64,000 nt of DNA from Chitinimonas viridis (GTDB taxonomy: Bacteria; Pseudomonadota; Gammaproteobacteria; Burkholderiales; Chitinimonadaceae): NCBI RefSeq assembly GCF_030409555.1, contig NZ_JAUFPU010000001.1:241525-305524 (forward strand), in the 5' to 3' direction. Shown here in pieces: positions 36,070 to 45,400 of the stretch. Each line of letters begins with the position of its first letter. The stretch's first letter is position 1. The translations under genes were made by a program, and so were the position numbers. Under the pieces are notes generated by a model. It made no database searches and had not been told where the DNA came from. It saw only the letters and a program-made list of their open reading frames with translations.

Positions 36070-36777
36070 TCACGCCCGCTTGTACGCGACGATGGCCGAC
36101 AAACCCAAGGCCTGCCAGTAGCAAGCGCCCGCTGTCAGCCCAGCTTGCGCCAGCAGCGTCGCGCGACGCTGGGCCGATACTGGGTAGACATGCTGGTCCA
36201 GGTGCGAGAAATCCAGCGCCACCTGATCTGGCCGGTCGCGCGTTGCGTCTTGCTGCCTGCGCCACACCCTGAACATCGCCTCGCATTCGGCCTCGCCGCG
36301 CTGCCCTACCCAATCCGCCAACAACAGCACACCGCCTGGCCGCAAGGCCATGGCCAGCGCGTGCAGATAGCGATCCTTGCTGCCATCGTCGGGCAGGAAG
36401 TGCATCACCAGCAAAGACGTGACCGCATCGTAGCCCTCAGCCAAGGCCATACTATCGGGGCGCCCCTGCAGCAGCTTGATGCGCTGCGCTATGCCTGCGT
36501 CGCGGCATTTGGTCAGCGCCACGGCATGCATCTCTTCGCTCGGGTCCAGCCCATCGATCAGCCAATCCGCCCTCATCTGGGCGTAACGCAGTATTTCCTC
36601 ACCACTGCCGCTACCTGAAACCAGAATATGCGCCTGCGCAGGCAGTTGCTCGGCCAACACATGGGCCGACAGCATATGCAAGGCTTCGTAGCCAGGGATC
36701 AACTGCCGTATCTTGCGGTCGTAGGCGGCAGCATGGCGTGCGTCGTAACGCACGCCTTGTTCACTCGGGGTATTCAT
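36070..36777 (-). CDS. SAM-dependent methyltransferase
   Basis: The most natural start is MNTPSEQGVRYDARHAAAYD at 36777 (235 residues). An upstream ATG at 36861, 2 bases after the HPt stop, is also in frame. Class I Rossmann methyltransferase motifs: AHILVSGSGSGEEILRYA (motif I), WLIDGLDPSEEM (motif II), YDAVTSLLVMHFLP and LRPGGVLLLADWV. The GSGSG motif I and following acidic residue fit SAM binding. Substrate unknown; placement in a signalling cluster could be incidental. Confidence 0.82.
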   Translation of the reverse strand: MNTPSEQGVRYDARHAAAYDRKIRQLIPGYEALHMLSAHVLAEQLPAQAHILVSGSGSGEEILRYAQMRADWLIDGLDPSEEMHAVALTKCRDAGIAQRIKLLQGRPDSMALAEGYDAVTSLLVMHFLPDDGSKDRYLHALAMALRPGGVLLLADWVGQRGEAECEAMFRVWRRQQDATRDRPDQVALDFSHLDQHVYPVSAQRRATLLAQAGLTAGACYWQALGLSAIVAYKRA

Positions 36778-36863
36778 ACAATACAGCTCATCAAGGCCAG
36801 GATGCCCACAGTGTGCCAGATAGACCGAGCGCTGCATCACTCCGCCAAGCAATGCTCGCATGG

Positions 36864-37187
36864 CTATTCAGTCGCCATCTGGCCCAGTTTCAACAGGGCC
36901 AGCCTAGCCGCCGGCAATTGCAGCTGCCAATCATCGGGCAGCTTGCACAAGAGTTGCTCCAGCGCCCTTGCCGCCACCGTCACATCGTGCCGGCCAAACA
37001 AGCTACCCGAGCCCGCCAGGCCGTGGGCCAATGCTATCGCTGCGCCCAGCGCCGCTTCATCGCCGGCCTGCCAACGCAGCAGTTGGGCATCCACCTTGGC
37101 CACCTCGGCGGCCAGGTTCTGCACAAACTGCAGACGCAGGGTGTGCAGTGCCGATTCCAGCTTCTGCCTTTCAGGTGTCATGCTCAT
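36864..37187 (-). CDS. HPt-domain phosphotransfer protein
   Basis: A 107-residue helical protein. The motif ALAHGLAGSGSLFGRHDV matches the HPt signature (AH-x-LKGSS), with the phosphorylatable His near residue 54. Its ATG overlaps the stop of the receiver gene (ATGA), which itself overlaps the hybrid kinase gene, so the three are one coupled operon and likely one phosphorelay. Confidence 0.78.
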   Translation of the reverse strand: MSMTPERQKLESALHTLRLQFVQNLAAEVAKVDAQLLRWQAGDEAALGAAIALAHGLAGSGSLFGRHDVTVAARALEQLLCKLPDDWQLQLPAARLALLKLGQMATE

Positions 37188-37573
37188 TGCGGTTGCCCCG
37201 ACCAGAGCCGCTCCAGCTCGCCGCCCAGCGTCATGGGGTCGAACGGTTTGGCTATCACCCCCAAGGCGCCCTGAGACTTGAGCACCGCCACCTCGGCAGG
37301 CTGCACCTTGGCGGTCATGAAAATCGCCGGCAGCCGTTCAAATCCGAATTGCTCGCGCAAGTGCTGCAAGGTGGTCGGGCCATCCATGCCGGGCATCATG
37401 ACATCCAGCAGTGCCAGTTGTGGACGAAAGCGCTGCAGTGCCGCCACGGCCGCCCTGCCCGAGTCACAGACTTCCACCTGATAGCCCCCCACCAGTTCCA
37501 GCGCCAGCTTGACGACGGTCTGGATGGAAGGGTCATCCTCCACGTACAGGATGCGCTGCAAGGGCATGTTCAT
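37184..37573 (-). CDS. Stand-alone response regulator receiver
   Basis: A 129-residue CheY-like protein: RILYVEDDPSIQTVVKLAL, LALLDVMMPGMDGPTTL with the phospho-Asp, FMTAKV and GVIAKPFDPM with the conserved Lys. No output domain, so it passes signals by phosphotransfer or protein contact. Coupled by overlap to the hybrid kinase upstream and HPt downstream. Confidence 0.9.
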   Translation of the reverse strand: MNMPLQRILYVEDDPSIQTVVKLALELVGGYQVEVCDSGRAAVAALQRFRPQLALLDVMMPGMDGPTTLQHLREQFGFERLPAIFMTAKVQPAEVAVLKSQGALGVIAKPFDPMTLGGELERLWSGQPQ

Positions 37574-40500
37574 GGTGTGTCTTCCTGCCCACGGCGCTGC
37601 CGCAGTTTCTGATTGATCAAGTCGGCCATGGCTTCCACGCTGCCATCCTTGGGTAAGCGCTGCAGCGCTCCCGTCAGGCCGGTATCCAGCGCCGCCTCTG
37701 AAGTGTGCAAGATAATCTCCGGGCGCAGTGGCAAGCCATACAACAGAGGCAGCAAGGCCAGTCCATCGCCATCCGGCAATGCCGGGTCCAGCAGCACCAG
37801 GTCATAATCACGGCAGCACAGCATATGGCGTGCTGCCGTCAGGGTATCGGCACCGTCCAAAGCCACACCCTGCGGCAAGACTGCACCCAACTGGGTTTGC
37901 AGTGCCCTATCATGGTCAATCAGCAATACCTGGGCCGAGCGCAAACCCACCAGCACACGACGCAGGCTCGCCAATAACTGTTGGGGTTCCAAGGGCCAGG
38001 GCAAGCGGGCATCTACTGGCATTGCCGTTGGGGTATCACCAAGCAACAGAATGGCCCTGGCCTGATGGTCTCGGGACATGATCTGCTCCAGCCGCCCCTC
38101 GCCGCCGCTAACCGCACGCGGTCCCACCAAGGCCACGCCAAAGCGTCCGCTTTCCCAACGCAGTAGCGCCTCGTTGGCCTCGTACACCAGTTCCACCGGG
38201 AAGCCCGCCTCCACCAGCGGTCGCGCCAGTTGCGCGGCGCAGCTTTCATCCTGTTCCAACAGCAGTATCCGGGGCGCCAGCGAGGGCGGTCGCATATCCG
38301 CCGGCCCAGTCGGCAAGCCCTGCAAAGGCAAGCTCAGCCAGAAACAACTGCCCGCCCCTTCACTGCTGTCGCAGCCGATTTCTCCATGCATCTGCGCCAT
38401 CAGCGACTTGCATATCGCCAACCCAAGGCCCGTGCCGTCGCGACGGCGGGCGTCGGTGGAATCCGCCTGACTGAAGCGCTCAAACAACTTGTCTCGAAAC
38501 GCTGGCGCAATGCCTGGGCCGTGGTCGCAGACCTCGATACGCAAGCGCGTGCCATCGCGCATGACGGAGACTTCCACCCCGCCGCCAGAGTGCGAGAACT
38601 TGATGGCATTCGATAGCAGATTGGCCATCACCTGGCCAAAGCGATCGACATCAACCTCCACCAGCGCACCATTGACCTGGCCAAAGCACTGCAGGCGTAC
38701 ACCATGGTGGTCGGCGTAGCCCTGATTATCGGCCAGCGCCTGCTCCAGCAGCGGCATGACCTCGGTGCATTGCGCGCGCAGGGTCAACTGGCCGGCATCG
38801 ATGCGCTCTATGTCCAGGATATCGTTGATCAACCGCACCAGCCGCTCGGCATTCTGCAGGGCGATCCTGACCAGTTCATTGGCCCGCTCCGGTAACGCAC
38901 CGCCTATCCCGCCTGCCACCAGGCCCAACGAACCGCGGATGGAGGTGAGTGGCGTACGCAGTTCATGGCTGACGATGGAGACAAACTCGCGCTTGAGCTT
39001 GTCCACCTTGCGAAATTCCGAGAGATCATGCGCCACACCCAGGTAGCCATTGATCTCCCCTAGCTCATCGCGCAGCGGCGTCACCGAGAGCAGCACCGGA
39101 ATGCGCCGGCCATCCTTGCGGATATAGCTCCACTCACGCTCCTCCACGCCTTCAAGACGGGCCTTGGTCACGAATACTTCAAACCCCACCGGGATGGGCT
39201 CGCCCAACTCAACCGACAGCACAGCCGCCCGGGCCACTACCTCCTGCAGATCATGAAACCGTGCTGGCGTCGCCTTACCCACCATTTCTGCTGCCGTGAA
39301 GCCCAGCATCTGCTCGGCGCCCCGGTTGAAACTGCGTATCAAGCCACTACGGTCAGTGGAAATAATGGAATAGGCCGTGCCATCCAGCACGGCATTCTGC
39401 AGGGACAGCGCCTCGCGCAGTAGCTGCTCCCGCTCACGCCGCGCAGTAATGTCCTCTATCGACCCCACAAAGCCGCCACGTCCCTCTGATGCCGCCGTCA
39501 GCTCGGCGCGATTGCTGACCCAGAGCAAACGGCCATCAGGGCAAAGATAGCGGTACTCCATGGCGAAAGATTCACCCCGCCCGACGGCTTGCAGCCAGGC
39601 TCGGCTGACAGCCTCGCGGTCATCGGGATGCAGCAGCGTGATCCAGGCCTGACTCAGTAAACGTACCGCCGGTACGCCAAGCAATTGAGTGTAGGCAGGA
39701 TTTACATAGCTGAGCTGACCTGTGGCGTCGGCCACATAAAGCCCTACTGGCGATGCCAGATCGATCAACCGAAGACGCTGGGCCGTCCCCGTCAACTCAT
39801 CCTCGGCCGACCGCCGCCTGGTCTCCTGGCTAGCCAGGCGCAGCATCAGCCAACTAGTACACAGCAAAAGCAGCAATGTCGCACCGGCAAGTACGGTGGC
39901 GTAGCGCCGCCAGTCTGCAAATGTCGCAACGTCGGTGCGGGATGCCGCAATCACAAACGGATACTCACCGACACGCTGGGCAAACAATAGTCGCCGCTGA
40001 TTGTCCACCGTGCTGTCCAGCACGGCAAAACCTTGCTCCTTATTGCTCAGCAATTGGGTGAAAATCTCATCGTTGCTGTAGGAGAGCCCGATGGAATTGG
40101 CCACCTGCGGCCAACGCGCCAGCAAGGTGCCGTCTGCACGAAACAGGGAGACGGCAGTACCCTCGCCCAGATCGATGGACCGGTAAAACTGCTGTACGAC
40201 GTTGGGATCGATGGCTGCCCCGACGATACCATCGAACTGCCCATGTTCATCTTCCATACGCAGGGACAAGGCTACCCCCCACTGCCCGTCGATGCGGGAC
40301 TGCCGGGGTTCAGCCACATGCAGCTTGTTAGAGTCGTGTAGCAAGTGGGCGCGAAAGCTGGAGGTATCCGAGATGGCCAAGCGGGGTGTAGGGGTCAGCG
40401 AATGGCCGATGATTTCAGAGCTGGCATTGGTCAACACCATGGACCGTATCTGCGGTACGCCAGCTATGCGCTGGCGGAAATGTTCATGCAAATAGGCCGG

Positions 40501-40803
40501 GGTCTGCACTTCACCCGCCTGCTTGGCACGCATCAGCCCTTCCCTGGTATCACGCAATACGATATCGACACTCCGTATCATGTCGCGTGTCTGCCCGGCC
40601 AGCAGATGGCCCAGGTTCGCCAATTCGCGCTCTGACTGCCCCAAGGCTTGTTGCCGCATCAGGTAAAGCACCGCGGCGAGACCTGTCAGTGCCGTGAATG
40701 CCAACAAGCAGTACACAAGCAGGAACCGCCGAGCCACCGGGTGGCGCCACACACTGCCAGAGCTAGCCGACTGCAGCATATTGGGAAGGATGAGTTCGTT
40801 CAT
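37570..40803 (-). CDS. Hybrid sensor histidine kinase with PAS domains and two receiver-like domains
   Basis: About 1077 residues from ATG 40803 (a TTG at 40821 is open). TM near 20-42, a periplasmic dCache-like sensor to about 300, TM about 305-325, PAS (LYVADATGQLSYVNPAYTQL), PAS-PAC (EREWSYIRKDGRRIPVLLSV), HisKA (FVSIVSHELRTPLTSIRGS), HATPase (DGTGLGLAICKSLMAQMHGE) and two C-terminal receiver folds. The first receiver reads VALVGPRA where the phospho-Asp should be, so it is degenerate; the second keeps LVLLDPALPDGDG and a LPKDG Lys. A single relay output through the downstream receiver and HPt is likely. Confidence 0.9.
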   Translation of the reverse strand: MNELILPNMLQSASSGSVWRHPVARRFLLVYCLLAFTALTGLAAVLYLMRQQALGQSERELANLGHLLAGQTRDMIRSVDIVLRDTREGLMRAKQAGEVQTPAYLHEHFRQRIAGVPQIRSMVLTNASSEIIGHSLTPTPRLAISDTSSFRAHLLHDSNKLHVAEPRQSRIDGQWGVALSLRMEDEHGQFDGIVGAAIDPNVVQQFYRSIDLGEGTAVSLFRADGTLLARWPQVANSIGLSYSNDEIFTQLLSNKEQGFAVLDSTVDNQRRLLFAQRVGEYPFVIAASRTDVATFADWRRYATVLAGATLLLLLCTSWLMLRLASQETRRRSAEDELTGTAQRLRLIDLASPVGLYVADATGQLSYVNPAYTQLLGVPAVRLLSQAWITLLHPDDREAVSRAWLQAVGRGESFAMEYRYLCPDGRLLWVSNRAELTAASEGRGGFVGSIEDITARREREQLLREALSLQNAVLDGTAYSIISTDRSGLIRSFNRGAEQMLGFTAAEMVGKATPARFHDLQEVVARAAVLSVELGEPIPVGFEVFVTKARLEGVEEREWSYIRKDGRRIPVLLSVTPLRDELGEINGYLGVAHDLSEFRKVDKLKREFVSIVSHELRTPLTSIRGSLGLVAGGIGGALPERANELVRIALQNAERLVRLINDILDIERIDAGQLTLRAQCTEVMPLLEQALADNQGYADHHGVRLQCFGQVNGALVEVDVDRFGQVMANLLSNAIKFSHSGGGVEVSVMRDGTRLRIEVCDHGPGIAPAFRDKLFERFSQADSTDARRRDGTGLGLAICKSLMAQMHGEIGCDSSEGAGSCFWLSLPLQGLPTGPADMRPPSLAPRILLLEQDESCAAQLARPLVEAGFPVELVYEANEALLRWESGRFGVALVGPRAVSGGEGRLEQIMSRDHQARAILLLGDTPTAMPVDARLPWPLEPQQLLASLRRVLVGLRSAQVLLIDHDRALQTQLGAVLPQGVALDGADTLTAARHMLCCRDYDLVLLDPALPDGDGLALLPLLYGLPLRPEIILHTSEAALDTGLTGALQRLPKDGSVEAMADLINQKLRQRRGQEDTP

Positions 40804-40869
40804 CTGTACAGGCTGCGGCAAAACAAGCTGGATGTCAGCTAGGCAAGCACCTAGTTGCCCGCTTGTCGA

Positions 40870-41514
40870 TCAACGTCCGCCCACCAGCCCCATCCTGGCA
40901 GCGTAGCGCGCCAAGCCCGGAATATCCCTGATCCCCAGGCGCTCGCTGAGCTTGGCGCGGTGAAATTCCACAGTCTTGGGGCTCACTTCCATGGCTCGTG
41001 CGATCTGCTTGAGCGTCAAACCATCGGCCAGGCCCCGCAACACTTCGATCTGCCTGGCCGTCAGCAAGGGTTCCTCACTGCCCTCCAGTGCTTGATGTAT
41101 GGCTTCCGGCAGGCCTGGGCTCAGGTAACGCTCGCCCCGCATGACGGTTTGCAAGGCGCCCGCCAGGTCATCCAGCAGAAAATCCTTGAGCAAATAGCCA
41201 TCAGCCCCCGCCCGCAACGCCTCGACCACCGCATCCTTGTCCGACAGGCCAGAGAGATACAGCAGGCGCACTCCCGGCAGGCTGCCCGCTACCCGCAGCA
41301 CCACCTCGATGCCCGACAGGCCGGGCATGGCGATATCCACCAGCGCCAGATCCGGCTCCAGCGCCAGGACGGCAGCCACCGCTGCTATCCCCTCGTCCGC
41401 CTCGGCCACTACCTCGTGGCCTAGCTCCTCCACCAAGGCGCGTATGCCTTTGCGTACCAGCAAGTGGTCATCGGCGATCACCACCCTGTATCGCGGCGAT
41501 TTGGCTTCCTGCAT
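40870..41514 (-). CDS. NarL/FixJ-type response regulator
   Basis: ATG 41514 follows an AAGGTGG site (214 residues). Receiver: VVIADDHLLVRKGIRAL, LALVDIAMPGLSGIEV, YLLKDFLLDDL. C-terminal LuxR-type helix-turn-helix: LTARQIEVLRGLADGLTLKQ followed by MEVSPKTVEFHRAKLSERL. Orientation matches the hybrid kinase operon 66 bases downstream, so it may be its transcriptional output, with the kinase cluster expressed from the same promoter region as this gene. Confidence 0.92.
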   Translation of the reverse strand: MQEAKSPRYRVVIADDHLLVRKGIRALVEELGHEVVAEADEGIAAVAAVLALEPDLALVDIAMPGLSGIEVVLRVAGSLPGVRLLYLSGLSDKDAVVEALRAGADGYLLKDFLLDDLAGALQTVMRGERYLSPGLPEAIHQALEGSEEPLLTARQIEVLRGLADGLTLKQIARAMEVSPKTVEFHRAKLSERLGIRDIPGLARYAARMGLVGGR

Positions 41515-41651
41515 AGCCACCTTATTGGTTCGTCATAAACCAGATGCACGCGCACTAGGCATCGACCTAGTTACCCCGTCCCATGGTGCCGCGCAGAATG
41601 CACCGCATGCACCCCCTCATCAAATCCCGCCGCAAAGCATCGGAGCAATCC

Positions 41652-42866
41652 ATGATCAAGCATGTCCCCTGTCAGGAGCTGAAAGTCGGCATGTATGTCC
41701 ATGATCTGGGCGTGGATTGGTCAGCTCATCCCTTTATGCGCTCGCAGTTCAGGCTGGAGAGCGAGCACGACATACAGACCATATTAGCCTGTGGAATCCG
41801 CACTGTTGCCATAGATACCGAACTGGGGCTGGACGCCCCCCATGCGCAAACCGACGAAGAGCTGCAGCGGCAGCTGGACAAGGAGATGCTGGCCGTGGCG
41901 CAGGCCAAGCCCATCGTCGTGCAGCAGGTATCGCTACAAGAAGAGATAGGCCGCGCCCGCAACCTGCGCGGCCAGGCCACCCGGCTGGTCAAGAACGTGA
42001 TGCGCGATGCCCGCCTGGGCCACGCCATACGGCTGGAAGAAGTCGAACCCATGGTGACTGCGCTGACAGAATCCATGCTGCGTAACCCAGGCGCCCTGAT
42101 TGGGCTCTCGCATATCAAGAACAAGGACGAATACACCTTCCTGCACTCGGTCAGCGTGGGCACGCTGATGATCGCCTTTACCCTGTCGGCAGGCTTTGAC
42201 ATCCAGACCGTGCACCAGGCGGGCCTCGGTGGACTGCTGCACGATACCGGCAAGGCCTTGGTGCCGGACGAGATACTGAACAAGCCCGGTCGACTCACCG
42301 ACGAGGAGTTCACCATCATCAAACGCCATCCCATGGATGGCTTTGAGCTGCTGCGGCAAAGTGAAGGGATAGATGAAATCCCGCTGGATATCACCTTGCA
42401 CCATCACGAGCGCATTGATGGATCGGGCTATCCCCACAGGCTGACCGCCGACAACATCAGCACCCTGGCGCGCATGGCCGCCATAGTCGACGTCTACGAC
42501 GCCATCACTGCTGACCGTTGCTACCACAAGGGCATGCCCCCCACCGAGGCGCTGCGCAAGATATTCGAGTGGAGCAAGACTCACCTGGACCCCGATCTGG
42601 TCAAGGCCTTCACCCGCTGCATCGGCATCTACCCGGTCGGCACCCTGGTGCTGCTGGAAAGCGGCCGGCTGGGCATCGTGGTGGAACACCACCCCGACAG
42701 CCTGCTGCAGCCCAAGCTCAAGGTGTTCTACGACACCCAGAAACGGCACTACCTCACCCCGCAGATCGTCGACCTGTCGCGCCCCATGGGCCGCGGTGGC
42801 GCCGACGCCATTACCGGACACGAAAAAGCAGAGAAGTGGGGCATCGACCTCGCCAAGTTCAACTGA
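41652..42866 (+). CDS. HD-GYP cyclic-di-GMP phosphodiesterase with DUF3391
   Basis: A GGAG site supports ATG 41652 (404 residues; frame open from 41583). N-terminal DUF3391 ([19 protein letters not shown]), then [40 protein letters not shown] (the HD pair), [28 protein letters not shown] (GYP) and [19 protein letters not shown]. All catalytic signatures are present, so cyclic-di-GMP hydrolysis is likely. A chemoreceptor follows 32 bases downstream, suggesting a motility-linked operon. Confidence 0.92.
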   Translation: MIKHVPCQELKVGMYVHDLGVDWSAHPFMRSQFRLESEHDIQTILACGIRTVAIDTELGLDAPHAQTDEELQRQLDKEMLAVAQAKPIVVQQVSLQEEIGRARNLRGQATRLVKNVMRDARLGHAIRLEEVEPMVTALTESMLRNPGALIGLSHIKNKDEYTFLHSVSVGTLMIAFTLSAGFDIQTVHQAGLGGLLHDTGKALVPDEILNKPGRLTDEEFTIIKRHPMDGFELLRQSEGIDEIPLDITLHHHERIDGSGYPHRLTADNISTLARMAAIVDVYDAITADRCYHKGMPPTEALRKIFEWSKTHLDPDLVKAFTRCIGIYPVGTLVLLESGRLGIVVEHHPDSLLQPKLKVFYDTQKRHYLTPQIVDLSRPMGRGGADAITGHEKAEKWGIDLAKFN

Positions 42867-42898
42867 CACTCCTCCCGAGAAGCAACAAGGAAGCCATC

Positions 42899-44935
42899 AT
42901 GTTCTCCACACTGCTACGCCCTGCCATCAAACTGTCACGAGCGCTCAGTTATCGGCGCAAATTCCTGCTGATCTTTCTGGTTTCGGTGCTGCCCGGCTTG
43001 TTCCTACTGATCAATGCCGCCATACACAGCTATGCCGACATACAGCGAGACCAGGCTGAGCTGGCAGGCGCCGAATATGTCAAGACGCTCACGCCCCTCG
43101 CTAACGCCATAGCCAGCCACCGTGGCGCAACCACAACCTATCTGAATGGCGACAACTCGCTCGAAAGCGTGGCGCGTGAATCTGCAGCAGAGGCCGACAG
43201 CGTGCTAGCCAAATTGGCCGCGCAGGAAAAACTCATGCATGCCGACCAATGGAGGGACAAGGTCAACGCCATCACCAGCAACTGGCAGCAACTCAAGGTG
43301 GATTGGCGCAGCAAGAGCGCCGCCGAGAACTTTGAAGCCCATACCCGCCTGATTGCCCTGATCAACGAGTATCGCCACCATGTCGCAGGTGACACGGGGC
43401 TGTTGCTGGACCCACAGGCCGATGCCTACTACCTGATAGTGACCATGGTGGACCAGATACCCCGCCTTCGTGAGCGGCTGGCACAAACCCGTGGCTTGCT
43501 TGCTGCCATGGCCGCCAAGGGGGTAGACGAACGCACTCTGGGCAAGCTGGATGCCTTGCTGAATCACGAAGTGGTTTCGAACATCGATCGCATCGACAAC
43601 GATATCGAGCTGATTGAGGACTTTCACCCCGAGCTGAGCACCAAGCTCAATGCAGAATGGGAACCCGCCAAGCAAGCCATTACCGCGTTGCGGGAGGAAT
43701 TAAGCAAGCAAGTGCTGCAAACCGGCACCTTGGGTCAGGATGCATCGGGCTACTTCAGGCAGATCAGTACCACGCTGGCTGGGCTGGATAGCTTCTACAA
43801 CCTGATGTACGAGCATGTCGTCCATGATGGCCTGTCGAAACGGCTTGCCCAGGAGAAAAGGATGCTCATCGCCCAGATTTCAGTGGCCCTGACCGTGCTG
43901 CTGCTGGTTGGCTGGCTTATCGCGGGTTTCGCCCGCGACCTGACCCTGCGAGCCGAGGCGCTCGAGGCAGACATGGCACGCCTGTCAGATGGCGACTTCA
44001 CTGCACTGCCAGCGGTCAAGGGCAACGACGAAATGAGCCATATCGCCCACAGTGCCGGCAAGCTGGCGGCGAAGCTGGGCAGCACCATGCGCGATATCCA
44101 GGCCAATGCCCGCGAACTGATGGCGGCGGCCAGCAATGTGGCCAGCATCAGCACCCAGGTAGCCAGCTCGACCAGCGAACAGAGCAATGCGGCAGCGGCC
44201 ATGGCCGCGGCGGTAGAGGAGTTGACAGTCAGCATCAGCCATATGTCGGACAATGCAGACGATGCCCACCGGCTCTCCACCGATTCGGGCAAGGCCTCCA
44301 GCGAAGGCGGCTCGGTTATCAACCAGACAGTAGAGAGCATGGAGCAGATTGCGCAAGCCGTGCGCAGTGCCTCCAGCAATGTCAGTGCCTTGGGCAAGGA
44401 CGCCGAGGCCATCAGCGGCATCGTGGGCGTCATCAAGGAAATCGCCGACCAGACCAATCTGTTGGCACTGAATGCCGCCATCGAGGCCGCTCGCGCTGGT
44501 GAAACCGGCCGTGGCTTTGCGGTGGTGGCCGACGAGGTACGCAAACTGGCTGAACGCACCACCGCGTCCACCAAGCAGATAGGCGAGATGGTGGCCCGCA
44601 TCCAGCAAGGCACACAGGGCGTGGTGGATGGCATGGGCGAGGGTGTCGAACAGGTGGAAAGCGGAGTGGATCTGGCCAGCCAGGCGGGATCGGCCATCGC
44701 CCAGATACGCGAGGGCTCGGCCCGCGTGGTGGAGGTGGTCAGCGAGATTACCGCTTCGCTGAAAGAGCAATCGTCGGTTGCGCATGAAGTAGCCGGCAAG
44801 GTCGAGACCATCGCCCAGATGTCTGAGCAGAATACCCAGGCAGCAGAATCGTCTGCAGCAACAGCCGAGCAATTGCGCGGCCTGGCCATGGGCTTGGAAC
44901 AAAAAGTCTCGACCTTCCGTTTCAATGAGGCCTGA
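42899..44935 (+). CDS. Methyl-accepting chemotaxis protein with NIT-like sensor
   Basis: AAGGAA fixes ATG 42899 (678 residues). TM1 about 22-44, then a long all-helical periplasmic region of about 275 residues. Its start ([17 protein letters not shown]) resembles the NIT nitrate/nitrite-sensing domain. TM2 about 323-342, HAMP and signalling domain with [18 protein letters not shown]. The receptor is longer than the tandem pair at 5.6-8.8 kb. Followed 2 bases later by an unknown gene. Confidence 0.92.
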   Translation: MFSTLLRPAIKLSRALSYRRKFLLIFLVSVLPGLFLLINAAIHSYADIQRDQAELAGAEYVKTLTPLANAIASHRGATTTYLNGDNSLESVARESAAEADSVLAKLAAQEKLMHADQWRDKVNAITSNWQQLKVDWRSKSAAENFEAHTRLIALINEYRHHVAGDTGLLLDPQADAYYLIVTMVDQIPRLRERLAQTRGLLAAMAAKGVDERTLGKLDALLNHEVVSNIDRIDNDIELIEDFHPELSTKLNAEWEPAKQAITALREELSKQVLQTGTLGQDASGYFRQISTTLAGLDSFYNLMYEHVVHDGLSKRLAQEKRMLIAQISVALTVLLLVGWLIAGFARDLTLRAEALEADMARLSDGDFTALPAVKGNDEMSHIAHSAGKLAAKLGSTMRDIQANARELMAAASNVASISTQVASSTSEQSNAAAAMAAAVEELTVSISHMSDNADDAHRLSTDSGKASSEGGSVINQTVESMEQIAQAVRSASSNVSALGKDAEAISGIVGVIKEIADQTNLLALNAAIEAARAGETGRGFAVVADEVRKLAERTTASTKQIGEMVARIQQGTQGVVDGMGEGVEQVESGVDLASQAGSAIAQIREGSARVVEVVSEITASLKEQSSVAHEVAGKVETIAQMSEQNTQAAESSAATAEQLRGLAMGLEQKVSTFRFNEA

Positions 44936-44937
44936 CC

Positions 44938-45381
44938 ATGCGCCACGAACACTATGCCGATACCGCGCCAGCCGACGCTACGGCGGTCGATACTGCGGCA
45001 GCCGATGCTGCGGCAGCCATGACAGCGTCGGAAGCCCCCATCACGTCGGAGGAGGCCATACACAAACTCAATACCCTGGTCTATGAGCTGGCTGAAATGA
45101 ACAAGCAATTGTCCATCGACATGCTGATGCTAAGGCGCGAGGCCGATGCCGACCTCGCCATCATCAGTGCCCTGATACTGACGCACCCTGACGCCGAGAA
45201 CCTGACCCGCGCTTGGGGGCAGTTCACCTCTGTCACCCGTGCCGAGAGCCTGATCTTCTCGGCACGGCACCCGCGCGGTGCCCATGAATACGTACAACTG
45301 GCCGGCAAGGCCTTTGAGGGCCGTATCCGCTACTGGCGCTGCGTACTCGATGCCCGCACTGGGCTGGATCAAGACGCCTGA
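44938..45381 (+). CDS. Unknown protein coupled to a chemoreceptor gene
   Basis: A 147-residue protein starting 2 bases after the receptor stop. The first 35 residues are an Ala/Asp/Thr low-complexity stretch (ADATAVDTAAADAAAA), encoded by a short internal repeat (CGATACTGCGGCAGCCGATG then CTGCGGCAGCC). The rest is helical (IHKLNTLVYELAEMNKQLS, then LTRAWGQFTSVTRAESLIF). No membrane segment. I do not recognise it; coupling suggests a cytoplasmic partner of the receptor. Confidence 0.7.
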   Translation: MRHEHYADTAPADATAVDTAAADAAAAMTASEAPITSEEAIHKLNTLVYELAEMNKQLSIDMLMLRREADADLAIISALILTHPDAENLTRAWGQFTSVTRAESLIFSARHPRGAHEYVQLAGKAFEGRIRYWRCVLDARTGLDQDA

Positions 45382-45400
45382 TCTGCATGGAGTTAAGCCA

